This document shows, one piece after another, positions 1-8,062 of a stretch of DNA of 32,253 bases. Position 1 is the first letter of the stretch. Each line of letters begins with the position of its first letter. The position numbers were made by a program, and so were the translations under genes. Location: positions 1-32,253 of the forward strand of contig JAFDKH010000034.1 in NCBI GenBank assembly GCA_019307065.1, given 5' to 3'. This stretch comes from Deltaproteobacteria bacterium (GTDB taxonomy: Bacteria; Myxococcota; B64-G9). The notes under the pieces are model-generated. The model ran no database searches and was not told where the DNA came from. It was given only the letters and a program-made list of their open reading frames with translations.

Positions 1-142
1 TTCGGCAACTACCGGCTTGTCCTCGGGCTTGTCTTCGGCAACTACCGGCTTGTCCTCGGGCTTGTCTTCGGCAACTACCGGCTTGTCCTCGGGCTTGTCT
101 TCGGCAACTACCGGTTTATCCTCGGGCTTGTCTTCGGCAACT
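1..142 (-). repeat. 33-bp tandem repeat array inside a coding region
   Basis: Four complete 33-bp units lie at 1-33, 34-66, 67-99 and 100-132. A partial fifth at 133-142 diverges into a simpler E/P-coding stretch. Units 1-3 are identical and unit 4 differs at two positions. Each unit encodes DKPEDKPVVAE on the minus strand, so copy-number changes keep the frame. The array runs off the window start, so the total copy number is unknown. Confidence 0.95.
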
Positions 143-192
143 TCCGACTCGGGCTCGGGCTCGGGCGTCTTAGTTTCTGGGTCTTTGGTCAC
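1..192 (-). CDS. Unidentified protein, N-terminal repeat region (3' part outside the window)
   Basis: A GTG codon at 192-190 overlaps the holB stop by two bases and has a GAGGAG ribosome-binding sequence three bases upstream, so translation is probably coupled to holB. The 64 visible codons are open to the window edge. They encode a short T/E/P-rich start and then an 11-residue unit, DKPEDKPVVAE, repeated at least four times. This is a charged, Pro-rich, almost certainly disordered segment; no folded domain is visible. In many delta-type and Gram-positive genomes the gene after holB is a PSP1-domain protein (RicT/YaaT), so this could be an extended N-terminus of such a protein. That is only a guess from gene order. 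Confidence 0.6.
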   Translation of the reverse strand, partial: MTKDPETKTPEPEPESEVAEDKPEDKPVVAEDKPEDKPVVAEDKPEDKPVVAEDKPEDKPVVAE

Positions 193-1220
193 AGGCTCCT
201 CATTGACAACAATAATGATTCCATTGCCATGCGCGGATTTGCGTTAACCTTCAACTCGCCCCGAGTTCGCCGGATGCGCTCGATCCAGCGCACCAGTCGC
301 CGTGGAGACGTTGAAGCCGCTTGCTGATCGATCCAGCCGAGTTTATCCAGGTTGATAAGTTGTTGCTGCCCGCCTCCCACGGCCGCCACCAGCACATCGC
401 GACACCATAGCTCAAGCATCTGAAGAGCTTCGAGTAAAGTCAGCCGGTTTTGCCCGTGCTCGCCTGCCAGCGACAGCAGATCTTCCAAGTCGAGTTTGTC
501 CAACTCGGACAGGCTGCCAATCAGCTTATCGCGCATCTCGAGCACGTCGCTCTCGGCCAGAAACAACGCCCGTCCAAGGCTGCCCTGGGCCATGGCAGCC
601 AGTACACCCGCTCGATCGGCATCGAGCCCGAGTCTTTGCTGCAGCACACCCGTAATCTGATCGCGGGAAATCGAACCAAAATCCAGGTTCTGACAGCGTG
701 AGCGAACCGTGCTCAGTAAGGCGCTGGGTCGATCGGTCAGTAAAATAATTACCGAATCAGAGCTGGGCTCTTCGAGTGTCTTTAGAAAACGGTTCTGGCT
801 GTTTATGTTCATTTTATGGGCGTCGACCACGATGACTACTTTGTAACGCCCCAGATAAGGCCGATGCCTGAATAAATCGGCAAGTTCATCCAGCTGGGCA
901 TTGCGAATCTGAGCAGAAGGCGCCCGTTTTTTCTCCGGCTCTAAAAGATTACGTGAAACCAATTCTTCTTCAGAGGCCACCAGGCGCACATCCGGATGGC
1001 CGCCTTTTGAAATCTTTATACAACTTGTACACTTACCGCAGGGGACATCGTCGTCGGCTTCGCAATTTAAAGCCTGGGCAAAGGCGAATGCCACCATTTC
1101 CTTGCCGACCCCATCCGGGCCGGAAAACATGTAGGCATGCGCCACCCGGCCGACCAGGCGAGCCTGGTCAAGTTGGCCGATCTGTCTAACGTGGCCCAAT
1201 ATAGACTCATAAGTCGACAT
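189..1220 (-). CDS. holB: DNA polymerase III subunit delta-prime
   Basis: This is the delta-prime subunit of the clamp loader, which helps load the beta sliding clamp on primed DNA. Of 343 residues, the N-terminal AAA+ domain shows a Walker A motif (GPDGVGKE, Lys40) and a four-Cys zinc-binding set at C53, C61, C64 and C67. A Walker B-like strand ends in VVDAHK rather than DEAD, and the SRC motif (STVRSRCQN) is present; these features fit the delta-prime/gamma family. An ATG at 1220 was chosen over one 36 bases upstream because GAGGG lies about 6 bases before it and family homology begins there. The gene is divergent from the TPR-kinase gene and overlaps the next minus-strand gene by two bases. 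Confidence 0.93.
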   Translation of the reverse strand: MSTYESILGHVRQIGQLDQARLVGRVAHAYMFSGPDGVGKEMVAFAFAQALNCEADDDVPCGKCTSCIKISKGGHPDVRLVASEEELVSRNLLEPEKKRAPSAQIRNAQLDELADLFRHRPYLGRYKVVIVVDAHKMNINSQNRFLKTLEEPSSDSVIILLTDRPSALLSTVRSRCQNLDFGSISRDQITGVLQQRLGLDADRAGVLAAMAQGSLGRALFLAESDVLEMRDKLIGSLSELDKLDLEDLLSLAGEHGQNRLTLLEALQMLELWCRDVLVAAVGGGQQQLINLDKLGWIDQQAASTSPRRLVRWIERIRRTRGELKVNANPRMAMESLLLSMRSL

Positions 1221-1259
1221 GCAGATCCCTCGCTTCGGGCGGTCATTGTGGGCCAAAGG

Positions 1260-1295
1260 GCCTTAGAAGTCAAAAGCTTAATGAACGATTAAGGC
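1260..1295. promoter_or_regulatory. Nested inverted repeats between divergent genes
   Basis: In the 92-bp gap between holB and the TPR-kinase gene, GCCTTA (1260-1265) is matched by TAAGGC (1290-1295). Inside it CTTAAT (1277-1282) pairs with ATTAAG (1288-1293) around a 5-base loop. This could be an operator or a hairpin in a leader. No clear -35/-10 pair was found in the gap. Confidence 0.3.
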
Positions 1296-1312
1296 AAACC
1301 TGGAAGGTTGGG

Positions 1313-3232
1313 TTGCATACCCCCAGGCCACAAGATAGACTGCGCTTAGTGATCCGAAAAATGTCCAGTTACCGGCGCCCGGCCATCAAGTCGGGCAGCC
1401 TAATTACCTTAGAAGCCGAGCGGGCTGTTGCCTTAGGCCAACTCGCCCAAGCCCAACTTGCAGCCGGTTTTGTTTATGCCGCGGCAGATGTCCTGTTGCG
1501 CGCAATTGTTCTGGATGCCAAGAATCCCGCCTTGAGATTCAGTCTGGGTGAGGCCCTTTATAAAGCCGGCCAGCTGAATCGGGCCATGATCTGGCTGCAA
1601 CCGCTGACAGACTCCGGTATGGCAAAAGCCAATCTACTGCGCGGCCGGATTCTGGCCGACCTGGGCAGTAACTCAAGAGCCATTCAAGCCTTCAATCTGG
1701 CCCTGGAAAGCGAACCCGGCCTCGACGAGGCCCGCCTGCATCTCGGGGCGGTATTGATAAAACTCGGCCACCACACAATAGCCATCGACGAACTCGGTCG
1801 GGTGCTTAGCAATGATCCTAAAAACGGGCAGGGGCTTACCCTGCGAGCGGCCGCCCTGGCCGAATCGGGCAAGCCTGATCAGGCCATCGAGGATCTGGCC
1901 AATATCAATCCTGACGAACAGACGGCCGAACATGTTTTACTCAGAGCACGCATAGAGCTGATAGTCGGTTCGCCAGATGCTAAAGTCGATCGGATATTCA
2001 CAACTGGCATCGAACAATTCCCGACAGACCTGCGAGTTCGGATGGCTTTCGGCCGCACCCTGGCGGCCAGACGCGGAAACGATCCCTCAGCCAGCAGCCG
2101 GGCGATTAAGCTACTTCATGATTTGGTAGACTCAGTCGAGGCGGCCGACAACCCCAGAGTAGAAGCCGATGCTTTGTTCCTGTTGGCCGAGCTGTACGCC
2201 GAGGGTACTGACAGTCAAGATCAAGCCGAAGCCTTCTATCATCGCGGCCTGGCCTTGCAGCCTGATGATCCCGGCGGCCTGGCCGGTCTGGGTGGCCTGC
2301 TGCTCGAACAAGGCCGTCCGGCGCATGCCATGCCCTGGCTGCTCAATTCGATCGTGACCGATCCCCAAGGCCCGCGCACGATAGAATACCTGGCCAGAAC
2401 TATGTGCGCCATCCCCGACGATGAAGCTGTCGCGCGCTGGTTGGGTTTGATTACGGCCGCCCTGCCCCATCAAGCACCTACCGTTCTGGCTCAACTTTTG
2501 CGTTTTGTTCAGGAAGCCGGGCGAACCGAAGCCTACCAGGAAGTCCGTCGCGAGGGTCACCGCATGAAAAATCTGGTGGCAGTCGTGGCCAGTCGTTTTT
2601 CAACAAGCGAAAATAAAGCAATGCGCGATCAATTCGATCAACTCTATCAGGACTGGTCGGACTTTCTGACGAGAATTCAGCAACCGACTCCGGCCCCCAG
2701 CATGCTGGCTGCGCTCGAGCTCGTTCGAAATGCGATTGCCGAAGCAACCGAAGCCTCAGACCAGATTACCCTGGTCAAGCCTCCCGGCCTGCCGCTGATC
2801 AGGGGCGACCGTCAAGGTTTGACCGATGCTCTGACAAACGTTATCCGCAACGCCGTACAAGCCGCCCCGCCCGAAAAACCCGTCAGAGTAGTCTTGCGCT
2901 GTCGAAAAGAAGATCCCTGGCTGGAAATCGCCGTAAGCGACGAAGGCCCGGGCATTGGATTGGAAGATCGCCGCCGGATTTTCGAGCCTGGCTATTCAAC
3001 CCGGGAAGGCGGTAGCGGGCTGGGCCTGGCTATTGCCCGGCGGGTCATTCTAACCCACGGCGGCCGGATATCTATTTCCAGCGCACCCGGCGGGCCGACT
3101 ACCTTCACCATTCGCCTGCCAATCGCCGCCTCGATCGTCCCGCAGCAGATGCTGACGAACCCTGAAGTCACTTTCGATAGCCCGGCCCTGCGGCCTACTC
3201 GGCCGAACAAGGACGTAAGCAATGTCTGCTAA
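1313..3232 (+). CDS. Soluble TPR-domain sensor histidine kinase
   Basis: A 639-residue protein with no transmembrane segment or signal peptide, so it should sense a cytoplasmic cue. Residues about 35-370 form a series of TPR-like helical repeats, a protein-binding scaffold. The C-terminal part is a histidine kinase: H-box EGHRMKNLV (His416), N-box NVIRNAVQA (about 505-513), G1 box DEGPGIG, F-box IFEPGYST and G2 box GSGLGLAIA. The start is uncertain: a TTG at 1313 has GGAAGG five bases upstream, whereas an in-frame ATG at 1361 has only a weak ribosome site. The downstream response-regulator gene starts 11 bases before this stop, which strongly suggests a cognate pair. TPR sensor domains are less usual than PAS or HAMP inputs. 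Confidence 0.9.
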   Translation: MHTPRPQDRLRLVIRKMSSYRRPAIKSGSLITLEAERAVALGQLAQAQLAAGFVYAAADVLLRAIVLDAKNPALRFSLGEALYKAGQLNRAMIWLQPLTDSGMAKANLLRGRILADLGSNSRAIQAFNLALESEPGLDEARLHLGAVLIKLGHHTIAIDELGRVLSNDPKNGQGLTLRAAALAESGKPDQAIEDLANINPDEQTAEHVLLRARIELIVGSPDAKVDRIFTTGIEQFPTDLRVRMAFGRTLAARRGNDPSASSRAIKLLHDLVDSVEAADNPRVEADALFLLAELYAEGTDSQDQAEAFYHRGLALQPDDPGGLAGLGGLLLEQGRPAHAMPWLLNSIVTDPQGPRTIEYLARTMCAIPDDEAVARWLGLITAALPHQAPTVLAQLLRFVQEAGRTEAYQEVRREGHRMKNLVAVVASRFSTSENKAMRDQFDQLYQDWSDFLTRIQQPTPAPSMLAALELVRNAIAEATEASDQITLVKPPGLPLIRGDRQGLTDALTNVIRNAVQAAPPEKPVRVVLRCRKEDPWLEIAVSDEGPGIGLEDRRRIFEPGYSTREGGSGLGLAIARRVILTHGGRISISSAPGGPTTFTIRLPIAASIVPQQMLTNPEVTFDSPALRPTRPNKDVSNVC

Positions 3233-4601
3233 AGTATTTGTCGTCGATGATCAGCCCGAGGTCATTGAGCTATTGACAGAATTGCTAAAAGAGCACGGAA
3301 AACAAGCCAGGGGCTTCGCGGATGGAGACCAGGCCCTGGCAGCCCTGAAAAAAAACGACAAGAATGTCGTCCTGATGGTGCTGGATATCGATCTGGGACC
3401 CAATCGACGCAACGGGATCGAAATCCTTAAAGACTTGCGCGTCAGCCACCCCAACCTGCCGGTAGTCATCTTGACCGGCAAGGGAACCGTTGACGACGCA
3501 GTCATGGCTATGCGTCTGGGCGCAACCGATTTTATCGAAAAAGACCCGCGCCTGGGCGATCGGCTCAGCCTGCATATGAAAAAGCTCGATCGTTTGCTGG
3601 CCGTGCTGGATGACAACAAAAGACTCAAAAAACAAAATGCTCTTTTACGCGAGCGATTCGATCTTCAGATGGAAATGATCGGAAAAGACGGCGGGCTTGC
3701 GCCGATTATGCAGCAAATTACGGCCCTGGCCAAGATCCCCCGCCCGGTCCTGATCATTGGTGAGCGCGGCACCGGCAAAGAGCTGGTTGCCGCGGCCTTG
3801 CATGCCATGGCCCTAAGCCGCAAGGGGGCCTTCATCACTATCAACTGCGCCGCTTTACCTGAAACTTTGGCGGAGGCCGAGTTGTTCGGTCATGAAAAAG
3901 GGGCCTATACCGACGCGAGCAGCTCGAAGCCAGGCAAATTCGAACTGGCCGACGGGGGCACCTTGTTTCTGGATGAAATCGGCAACATGCCGCTCAGCAT
4001 CCAGCAGAAGATCCTCAGAGTTATCGAGTATCAGACTTTCGAACGTGTGCGCGGCAACAAAGAGATCCATGTCGATGTTCGGGTAACCGCTGCCACTAAC
4101 GCAGATCTCGACAAGGAGATGAAAGCCGGTCGTTTCCGCTCCGATCTCTACGACCGCCTGGCCTTCGACACGATTCGCGTGCCACCTTTGAGAGAACGCC
4201 GCCAGGACATCCCCGAGCTGTGCCGCTTTTTCGTCGAACGCTTCAAATGCGAGGTGGCCGGTGTCCAATGCAACCATATTTCACAAGCCGCCCTGGCCAG
4301 CTTGTCTTCACGCAGCTTCCCGGGCAACGTACGCGAGTTGAAAAACCTTATCGAGCGCGCGGCCTATCGCTGCCAGTCCGACACTATCGGGGTAAAAGAT
4401 CTGCAAAGCGCAACCCACACCTCAGAGCCAGATCTGCCTGCCGGCGGGACTTTGCGAGAACGCGTGGCCAGCTTCGAAAAACAGATATTGGAGCAAGCTT
4501 TGAAAATTGCCGGCAACAATATGTCTACGGCGGCAAAAGAACTTGGCTTGGGTTATGATCAGATGCGGCGCTTGGTAAAAAAACACTCACTAGAACATTA
4601 G
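3222..4601 (+). CDS. NtrC-family sigma-54-dependent response regulator
   Basis: A 459-residue three-domain regulator. The receiver (1-120) has the acidic pair D9/D10, the likely phosphoacceptor D55, a conserved Thr in ILTG and the Lys in IEKD. The AAA+ domain (about 145-370) shows Walker A GERGTGKE, a loop reading GAYTDA (about 227-232) where the family normally has GAFTGA, Walker B LFLDEI and the downstream R-rich PPLRERR segment. The C-terminus (about 405-455) is a Fis-type helix-turn-helix. The protein should remodel sigma-54 RNA polymerase at -24/-12 promoters when phosphorylated by the overlapping TPR-kinase. The altered loop keeps the Thr that contacts sigma-54, so activity is likely but not assured. 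A sigma-54-like promoter lies in this window at 11089-11104. Confidence 0.94.
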   Translation: MSAKVFVVDDQPEVIELLTELLKEHGKQARGFADGDQALAALKKNDKNVVLMVLDIDLGPNRRNGIEILKDLRVSHPNLPVVILTGKGTVDDAVMAMRLGATDFIEKDPRLGDRLSLHMKKLDRLLAVLDDNKRLKKQNALLRERFDLQMEMIGKDGGLAPIMQQITALAKIPRPVLIIGERGTGKELVAAALHAMALSRKGAFITINCAALPETLAEAELFGHEKGAYTDASSSKPGKFELADGGTLFLDEIGNMPLSIQQKILRVIEYQTFERVRGNKEIHVDVRVTAATNADLDKEMKAGRFRSDLYDRLAFDTIRVPPLRERRQDIPELCRFFVERFKCEVAGVQCNHISQAALASLSSRSFPGNVRELKNLIERAAYRCQSDTIGVKDLQSATHTSEPDLPAGGTLRERVASFEKQILEQALKIAGNNMSTAAKELGLGYDQMRRLVKKHSLEH

Positions 4602-4617
4602 AATCTCAAAGGAAACT

Positions 4618-5682
4618 ATGGAATCCCAAGCCGGTAAAATCCTGATTGTCGATGATGACGAATTCTTCCTGGCCATGATGGAAGACATGCTCAGGGGGCA
4701 AGGCTATGAAATCACCGCGGTCCCCGATGGGGTGGCGGCAATCACCACCGCCGAATCCGATCCGCCCGATTTGATTCTGTTAGACATCATCATGCCGCGC
4801 ATGGACGGGCTTGAAGTCCTTCAAGTTCTGAAGCAAAGCCCGGTCACTTCAGAAGTTCCGATTTTGCTAATGACCATCGAACGAAACGAAGAAGTGCTGT
4901 TGTCCGGGCTCAGGCGCGGCGCCGATGATGTTCTCTTCAAGCCAATCTCGTCTGAAGAGTTGTTGGCCCGCTGTGAACTGGCTTTGAAGCGCAAGAAGAA
5001 AATAGACGGTCTCAACGACATAATTCGCCGGCACCTCGACCCGAATGTGGCTTATCAAGTTCTCAAGCAACCGACCGGGACTTTGCAACTCAGCCGCACT
5101 CATCTGGCGGTCTTGTTCACTGATTTACGCGAGTTTACCCGGGTGGCCGAATCGATTTCGCCCGAACAAACCGCCAACTTGCTCAACTCTCTTTTCGAAG
5201 AGCTGGTGCGCTGTGTACTGCGTTACGGCGGCACCCTGGATAAGTTTCTGGGCGACGGATTAATGGCCCTGTTCGGCGCACCGATCGGCTATCCCGACAA
5301 CGAAACCCGGGCTGTTTGCGCCGCACTGGACATGGTCGAATACCTGGCGAAGGTTGAGAAAAACCTGCACCCGACGACCGGTCAGGTAATCGACATGGGT
5401 ATCGGCATTTCAGCCGGCGAGGTCGTGGTCGGTCCGCTGGGTTCGCAGATGCGCTCGAACTATACCGCCATCGGCGATCCGGTCAACGTGGCCGCCCGCC
5501 TGACTGCCCTGGCCAAGGGCCGCGAGATCATCATCTCGAAAACTGCGGCTGATCTATTGGACGAGCGGGTGCAGATCAAAAAGCTGCCGGCGGCCCAGCT
5601 CAAGGGAAAACGTCAGCCGCTCGAGATTTTCAGTGTTGTTCCCGGACAGAAATTGGAAGTAGTTTTTAAGCGAAAGACTTAG
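4618..5682 (+). CDS. Response regulator with class III adenylate cyclase output
   Basis: A 354-residue protein placed 16 bases after the sigma-54 regulator, with an AAGGA ribosome site. Residues 1-125 are a receiver with D12/D13/D14, phosphoacceptor D56 and Lys in FKPIS. Residues about 160-345 are a class III nucleotidyl cyclase: first metal Asp in FTDLREFT (about 167), second in GDG (about 213), the Lys in TLDKFLGDG, and GDPVNVAARL with the Asp typical of ATP selectivity and the transition-state Arg. All catalytic positions appear intact, so it should make cAMP under phosphorylation control. The nearby TPR-kinase is the obvious phosphodonor. Its stop codon interlocks with that of the convergent minus-strand gene (4-base overlap, TTAG). 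Confidence 0.93.
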   Translation: MESQAGKILIVDDDEFFLAMMEDMLRGQGYEITAVPDGVAAITTAESDPPDLILLDIIMPRMDGLEVLQVLKQSPVTSEVPILLMTIERNEEVLLSGLRRGADDVLFKPISSEELLARCELALKRKKKIDGLNDIIRRHLDPNVAYQVLKQPTGTLQLSRTHLAVLFTDLREFTRVAESISPEQTANLLNSLFEELVRCVLRYGGTLDKFLGDGLMALFGAPIGYPDNETRAVCAALDMVEYLAKVEKNLHPTTGQVIDMGIGISAGEVVVGPLGSQMRSNYTAIGDPVNVAARLTALAKGREIIISKTAADLLDERVQIKKLPAAQLKGKRQPLEIFSVVPGQKLEVVFKRKT

Positions 5683-7339
5683 AACCCGCTCCCGCGGTTG
5701 TGCAATCCCAGCTTATAGGGCAGCATACCGGCCAGCACTTGACTGTAGGTTTTCTTTACCTGCCGATAAGTTTTGCGGCTGAACTTTGGTTGCTGGCCGA
5801 TGTTGTGGCGCAGCTTGAACTCCGTGTATTCAATCATAGCCGGCACAACCTTAGCTATCAGGTGTTGCCTGGGTGACATCGGACCGGTTTCCTCGACCAG
5901 TTTTTTATACAGCTCGGTCAGCCAGTCGGCCACTCCGGGGCTTACGTATTTCCGGCTGCCCAGCAACAAGACCATTGCTCTATGGACAATATCTTTGCAG
6001 CGCCGGGCCTTGGCCCGAACCCGCGGAGCTTCGTGATCGCTGAGGTTGAGATAACCTTGCAACAAGTCATCGACCAGACGGTAGACCGAGGGACCCAGGC
6101 GCTCGAACTCCCTGTGGTAGAGGCTGCGCTGAATCCGGGACATCTCTTCAGGGCCGATATGCGGATGATTGAAGGTCAGGCTGAAACCGTCATGCTTGGA
6201 GTGGTCACTGAAAGCTACCGGGTCCAGACGGCCTTCGGCCTTATAGCGCTCGTACAAGGGAGTCCCGTGGGCCGGGCCGTAGATCAAGAATTGGCACATC
6301 GTCGGTCGCAAGCTCATCAACTCCTCGAACTCCTCCTCGATAATCTCCGGAGTCTGGTAGTCGAAGCCAATGATCATCGAAGCCAGCACGCTGATACCGT
6401 GCTCGTGCAATTCGCCGAAGAGCTCGCGAAAGGATTTGCCTTTCATTTTCGAGTAGCCGGCCCGCTTGCCTTCGTAGCCGACCCAGACCCAGTCGATGCC
6501 CATTTCTACCAGTTCACTGGCGGTGAACTGTGACAGGGCTCTCACGGAAGAGAAAATGCTCAAGGACAAAGGCGGCATATCGGATTTCCGAATGGCCTCT
6601 AAAAACCCTCGGCCGCGGGCCTTGTTCAAAAGGAAATCTTCGTCGTTGATCCAGAAGTCGGCCATATCGGGATATATCAATCGCAGACGTTCGATAGCGC
6701 GCAAGATGGCAGGCCCGTCGGGCAAGAGGCGGATATGTTTACGTTTGAAAAAAGCCGATGTGGCGCAGAAATCACATCCGTTGGGACAACCCAGCCCGGC
6801 GAATACATAGCCTACCCGGCCCAGGATCGGCAACGAGAACAGGGTCTGTTTCTGCGTGATAACCGGTTGAATATAGGGCGCATCGACATGTTCCCCGAGC
6901 AATTCACGCATAAATTTAACGCCCTCACCTCGGCAGATGTAATCCGCATAAGGAGCCAATTCATCTCCCAGGGCTACCCCGTAGCCTCCAGGATAATCTT
7001 GGAAGACGGCGCGTGTTTGCGGATGGCTTCTATCATGGGAACCATTTTGTGATAGGTGGAAGACACGAAGGCTATCCCGATGTAGTCGTAGCCCTGTTCG
7101 ATCTCCGATATGAACTGCGCCATGGTCGGGTAGTGCAAAGTGGTGGTCGGGGTTTTCAGGTTTTCGGCGATGAAATCTATGCCCCATTGAGTAGTCGTGG
7201 CTCGCGTACGGAAAGCTCCCTGGGCCCATAAAAGCTGGAAGCTACCCTCAAACGAAGTCCCGGGACCGTCACCATATTCTGTGCCGAAAGGTTGACATAC
7301 ACTGCTGAGAAGAAGTTTCTTGGAGCTGGAATTTTTCAT
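5679..7339 (-). pseudogene. B12-binding domain/radical SAM protein, broken by one frameshift
   Basis: Two overlapping frames together give one continuous protein of about 553 residues. The first (start ATG 7339, GAGGG before it) carries the cobalamin-binding-type Rossmann domain and ends early at a TAG at 6974-6976. The second resumes at GGYGVALGDE, the usual last strand of that domain, and continues into a radical SAM domain with CPNGCDFC (CX3CX2C for the 4Fe-4S cluster) and a long helical C-terminus. Adding one base in CTGGAGGC (plus-strand 6985-6990) restores IILGGYG and the whole frame. No other stop or shift is seen, so this is either a very young mutation or a single-base assembly error. 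A B12-dependent methyltransferase or related radical chemistry is possible; the substrate is unknown. It is not clear from sequence whether the DxHxxG cobalamin motif was ever present. Confidence 0.82.
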
Positions 7340-7369
7340 CTGCCCTCGCTATTGGAGTAGTACAGCAAC

Positions 7370-7381
7370 TCTCTCGAGAGA
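7370..7381. promoter_or_regulatory. 12-bp perfect palindrome upstream of the radical SAM gene
   Basis: TCTCTCGAGAGA is a perfect palindrome about 30 bases upstream of the radical SAM start codon in the 293-bp divergent gap 7340-7632. It is a possible operator. The rest of this gap holds two more symmetric sequences but no coding potential that I can see. Confidence 0.3.
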
Positions 7382-7414
7382 ATTACGGTTCCTTGGCTGT
7401 TTGAAAAAACGTCA

Positions 7415-7424
7415 GTTAGCTAAC
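7415..7424. promoter_or_regulatory. 10-bp perfect palindrome in the divergent gap
   Basis: GTTAGCTAAC is perfectly symmetric and sits mid-gap between the radical SAM gene and the small HTH gene. It is short enough to be chance, but it is one of three symmetric sites within 110 bp. Confidence 0.22.
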
Positions 7425-7456
7425 AACTTGCTAATGGCAGATTCGACAGTCTAGAA

Positions 7457-7480
7457 CTCATCGTCTCTCTTTTCGATGAG
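7457..7480. promoter_or_regulatory. 7-bp stem, 10-base loop hairpin
   Basis: CTCATCG (7457-7463) and CGATGAG (7474-7480) are exact complements around a pyrimidine-rich loop. No U-run follows on either strand, so it is not an obvious terminator; an operator half-site pair or an RNA hairpin is possible. Confidence 0.25.
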
Positions 7481-7632
7481 GTCCGTGACTGTATCAGCTG
7501 CTACCGGGGTTGGAAAGTCTTTTGTTTGGGGGCCTGATTGAGCTTGAATATCGGCATACTACGTGCTATGGCGATTACCACCAGCTAGTAACGGAAGAAG
7601 GAATTCAAGCATATGACTAAGCGAGGGCGCTA

Positions 7633-7932
7633 ATGGGAGGCATTCGGATCATAAAAAAGAACCCTCTTTTCACTCCAGAAATAGACAAGCTCATTATTGA
7701 GGGTTTTTTAGGGAACCAGAGAGCCATTTTTTTCGAACTTCGCCAGGAGGGATTCAGCCGCCTGGAAGTTGTGCATCGCGCTGCAAAACTGGGTCTGACC
7801 AAACAGTTCATCCAGCAGTGTAATGAAAACGGCGTTATCTTGACGATTCGTGAGTGTTTAGGCTGCAACAAATCTTTTGTGTCGACCGGCGTGCATAACC
7901 GGCTCTGCCGTGGTTGCCAGACCAGAGGCTGA
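7633..7932 (+). CDS. Small helix-turn-helix protein with C-terminal four-Cys zinc finger
   Basis: A 99-residue basic protein. Residues about 12-60 look like a GcrA/Myb-like helix-turn-helix: TPEIDKLIIEGF, a spacer, then a recognition-like segment ending RAAKLGLT. Residues about 75-96 have two CxxC knuckles (CLGC and CRGC) about 16 residues apart, with a HNRLC segment typical of small zinc-ribbon tails. The start has GAGGG seven bases before the ATG. It stands alone, divergent from the radical SAM gene and before the TonB receptor gene, so it could regulate either. I do not recognise a named family; function as a DNA-binding regulator is inference. Confidence 0.75.
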   Translation: MGGIRIIKKNPLFTPEIDKLIIEGFLGNQRAIFFELRQEGFSRLEVVHRAAKLGLTKQFIQQCNENGVILTIRECLGCNKSFVSTGVHNRLCRGCQTRG

Positions 7933-8031
7933 AAATATCTAAGCCGATTGCAGCCTAGCCGTAATTCTTCCAAATCATCAGCATATTTCTTGTTTTGATA
8001 GCTTTTATTTTCCTTTACTTTTCCGCCATTC

Positions 8032-8062
8032 GTGCTACGTATTACGATTATGTGTTACGTAT
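8032..8062 (+). promoter_or_regulatory. 11-bp direct repeat, 20-bp spacing, at the TonB receptor start
   Basis: GTGCTACGTAT (8032-8042) and GTGTTACGTAT (8052-8062) match at 10 of 11 bases and start exactly 20 bp apart, two helical turns, as tandem protein-binding sites often do. They fall at or just inside the most upstream possible start of the receptor gene, which supports a later start codon. Confidence 0.35.

Noticed and set aside
1-142. CRISPR array at the window start
   Set aside because: The 33-bp units are directly adjacent without spacers and are in frame as protein-coding repeats.
3222-4601. Naming the sigma-54 activator PspF because a pspA gene is nearby
   Set aside because: PspF lacks a receiver domain; this protein has one and is paired with a kinase, so only an NtrC-type label is supported.
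5982-6533. Plus-strand open frame of 183 codons opposite the radical SAM gene
   Set aside because: It has no recognisable domain and is antisense to conserved radical SAM sequence.
7340-8050. Cobalamin riboswitch upstream of the radical SAM or TonB receptor genes
   Set aside because: No B12-box-like sequence could be found in either gap by eye.
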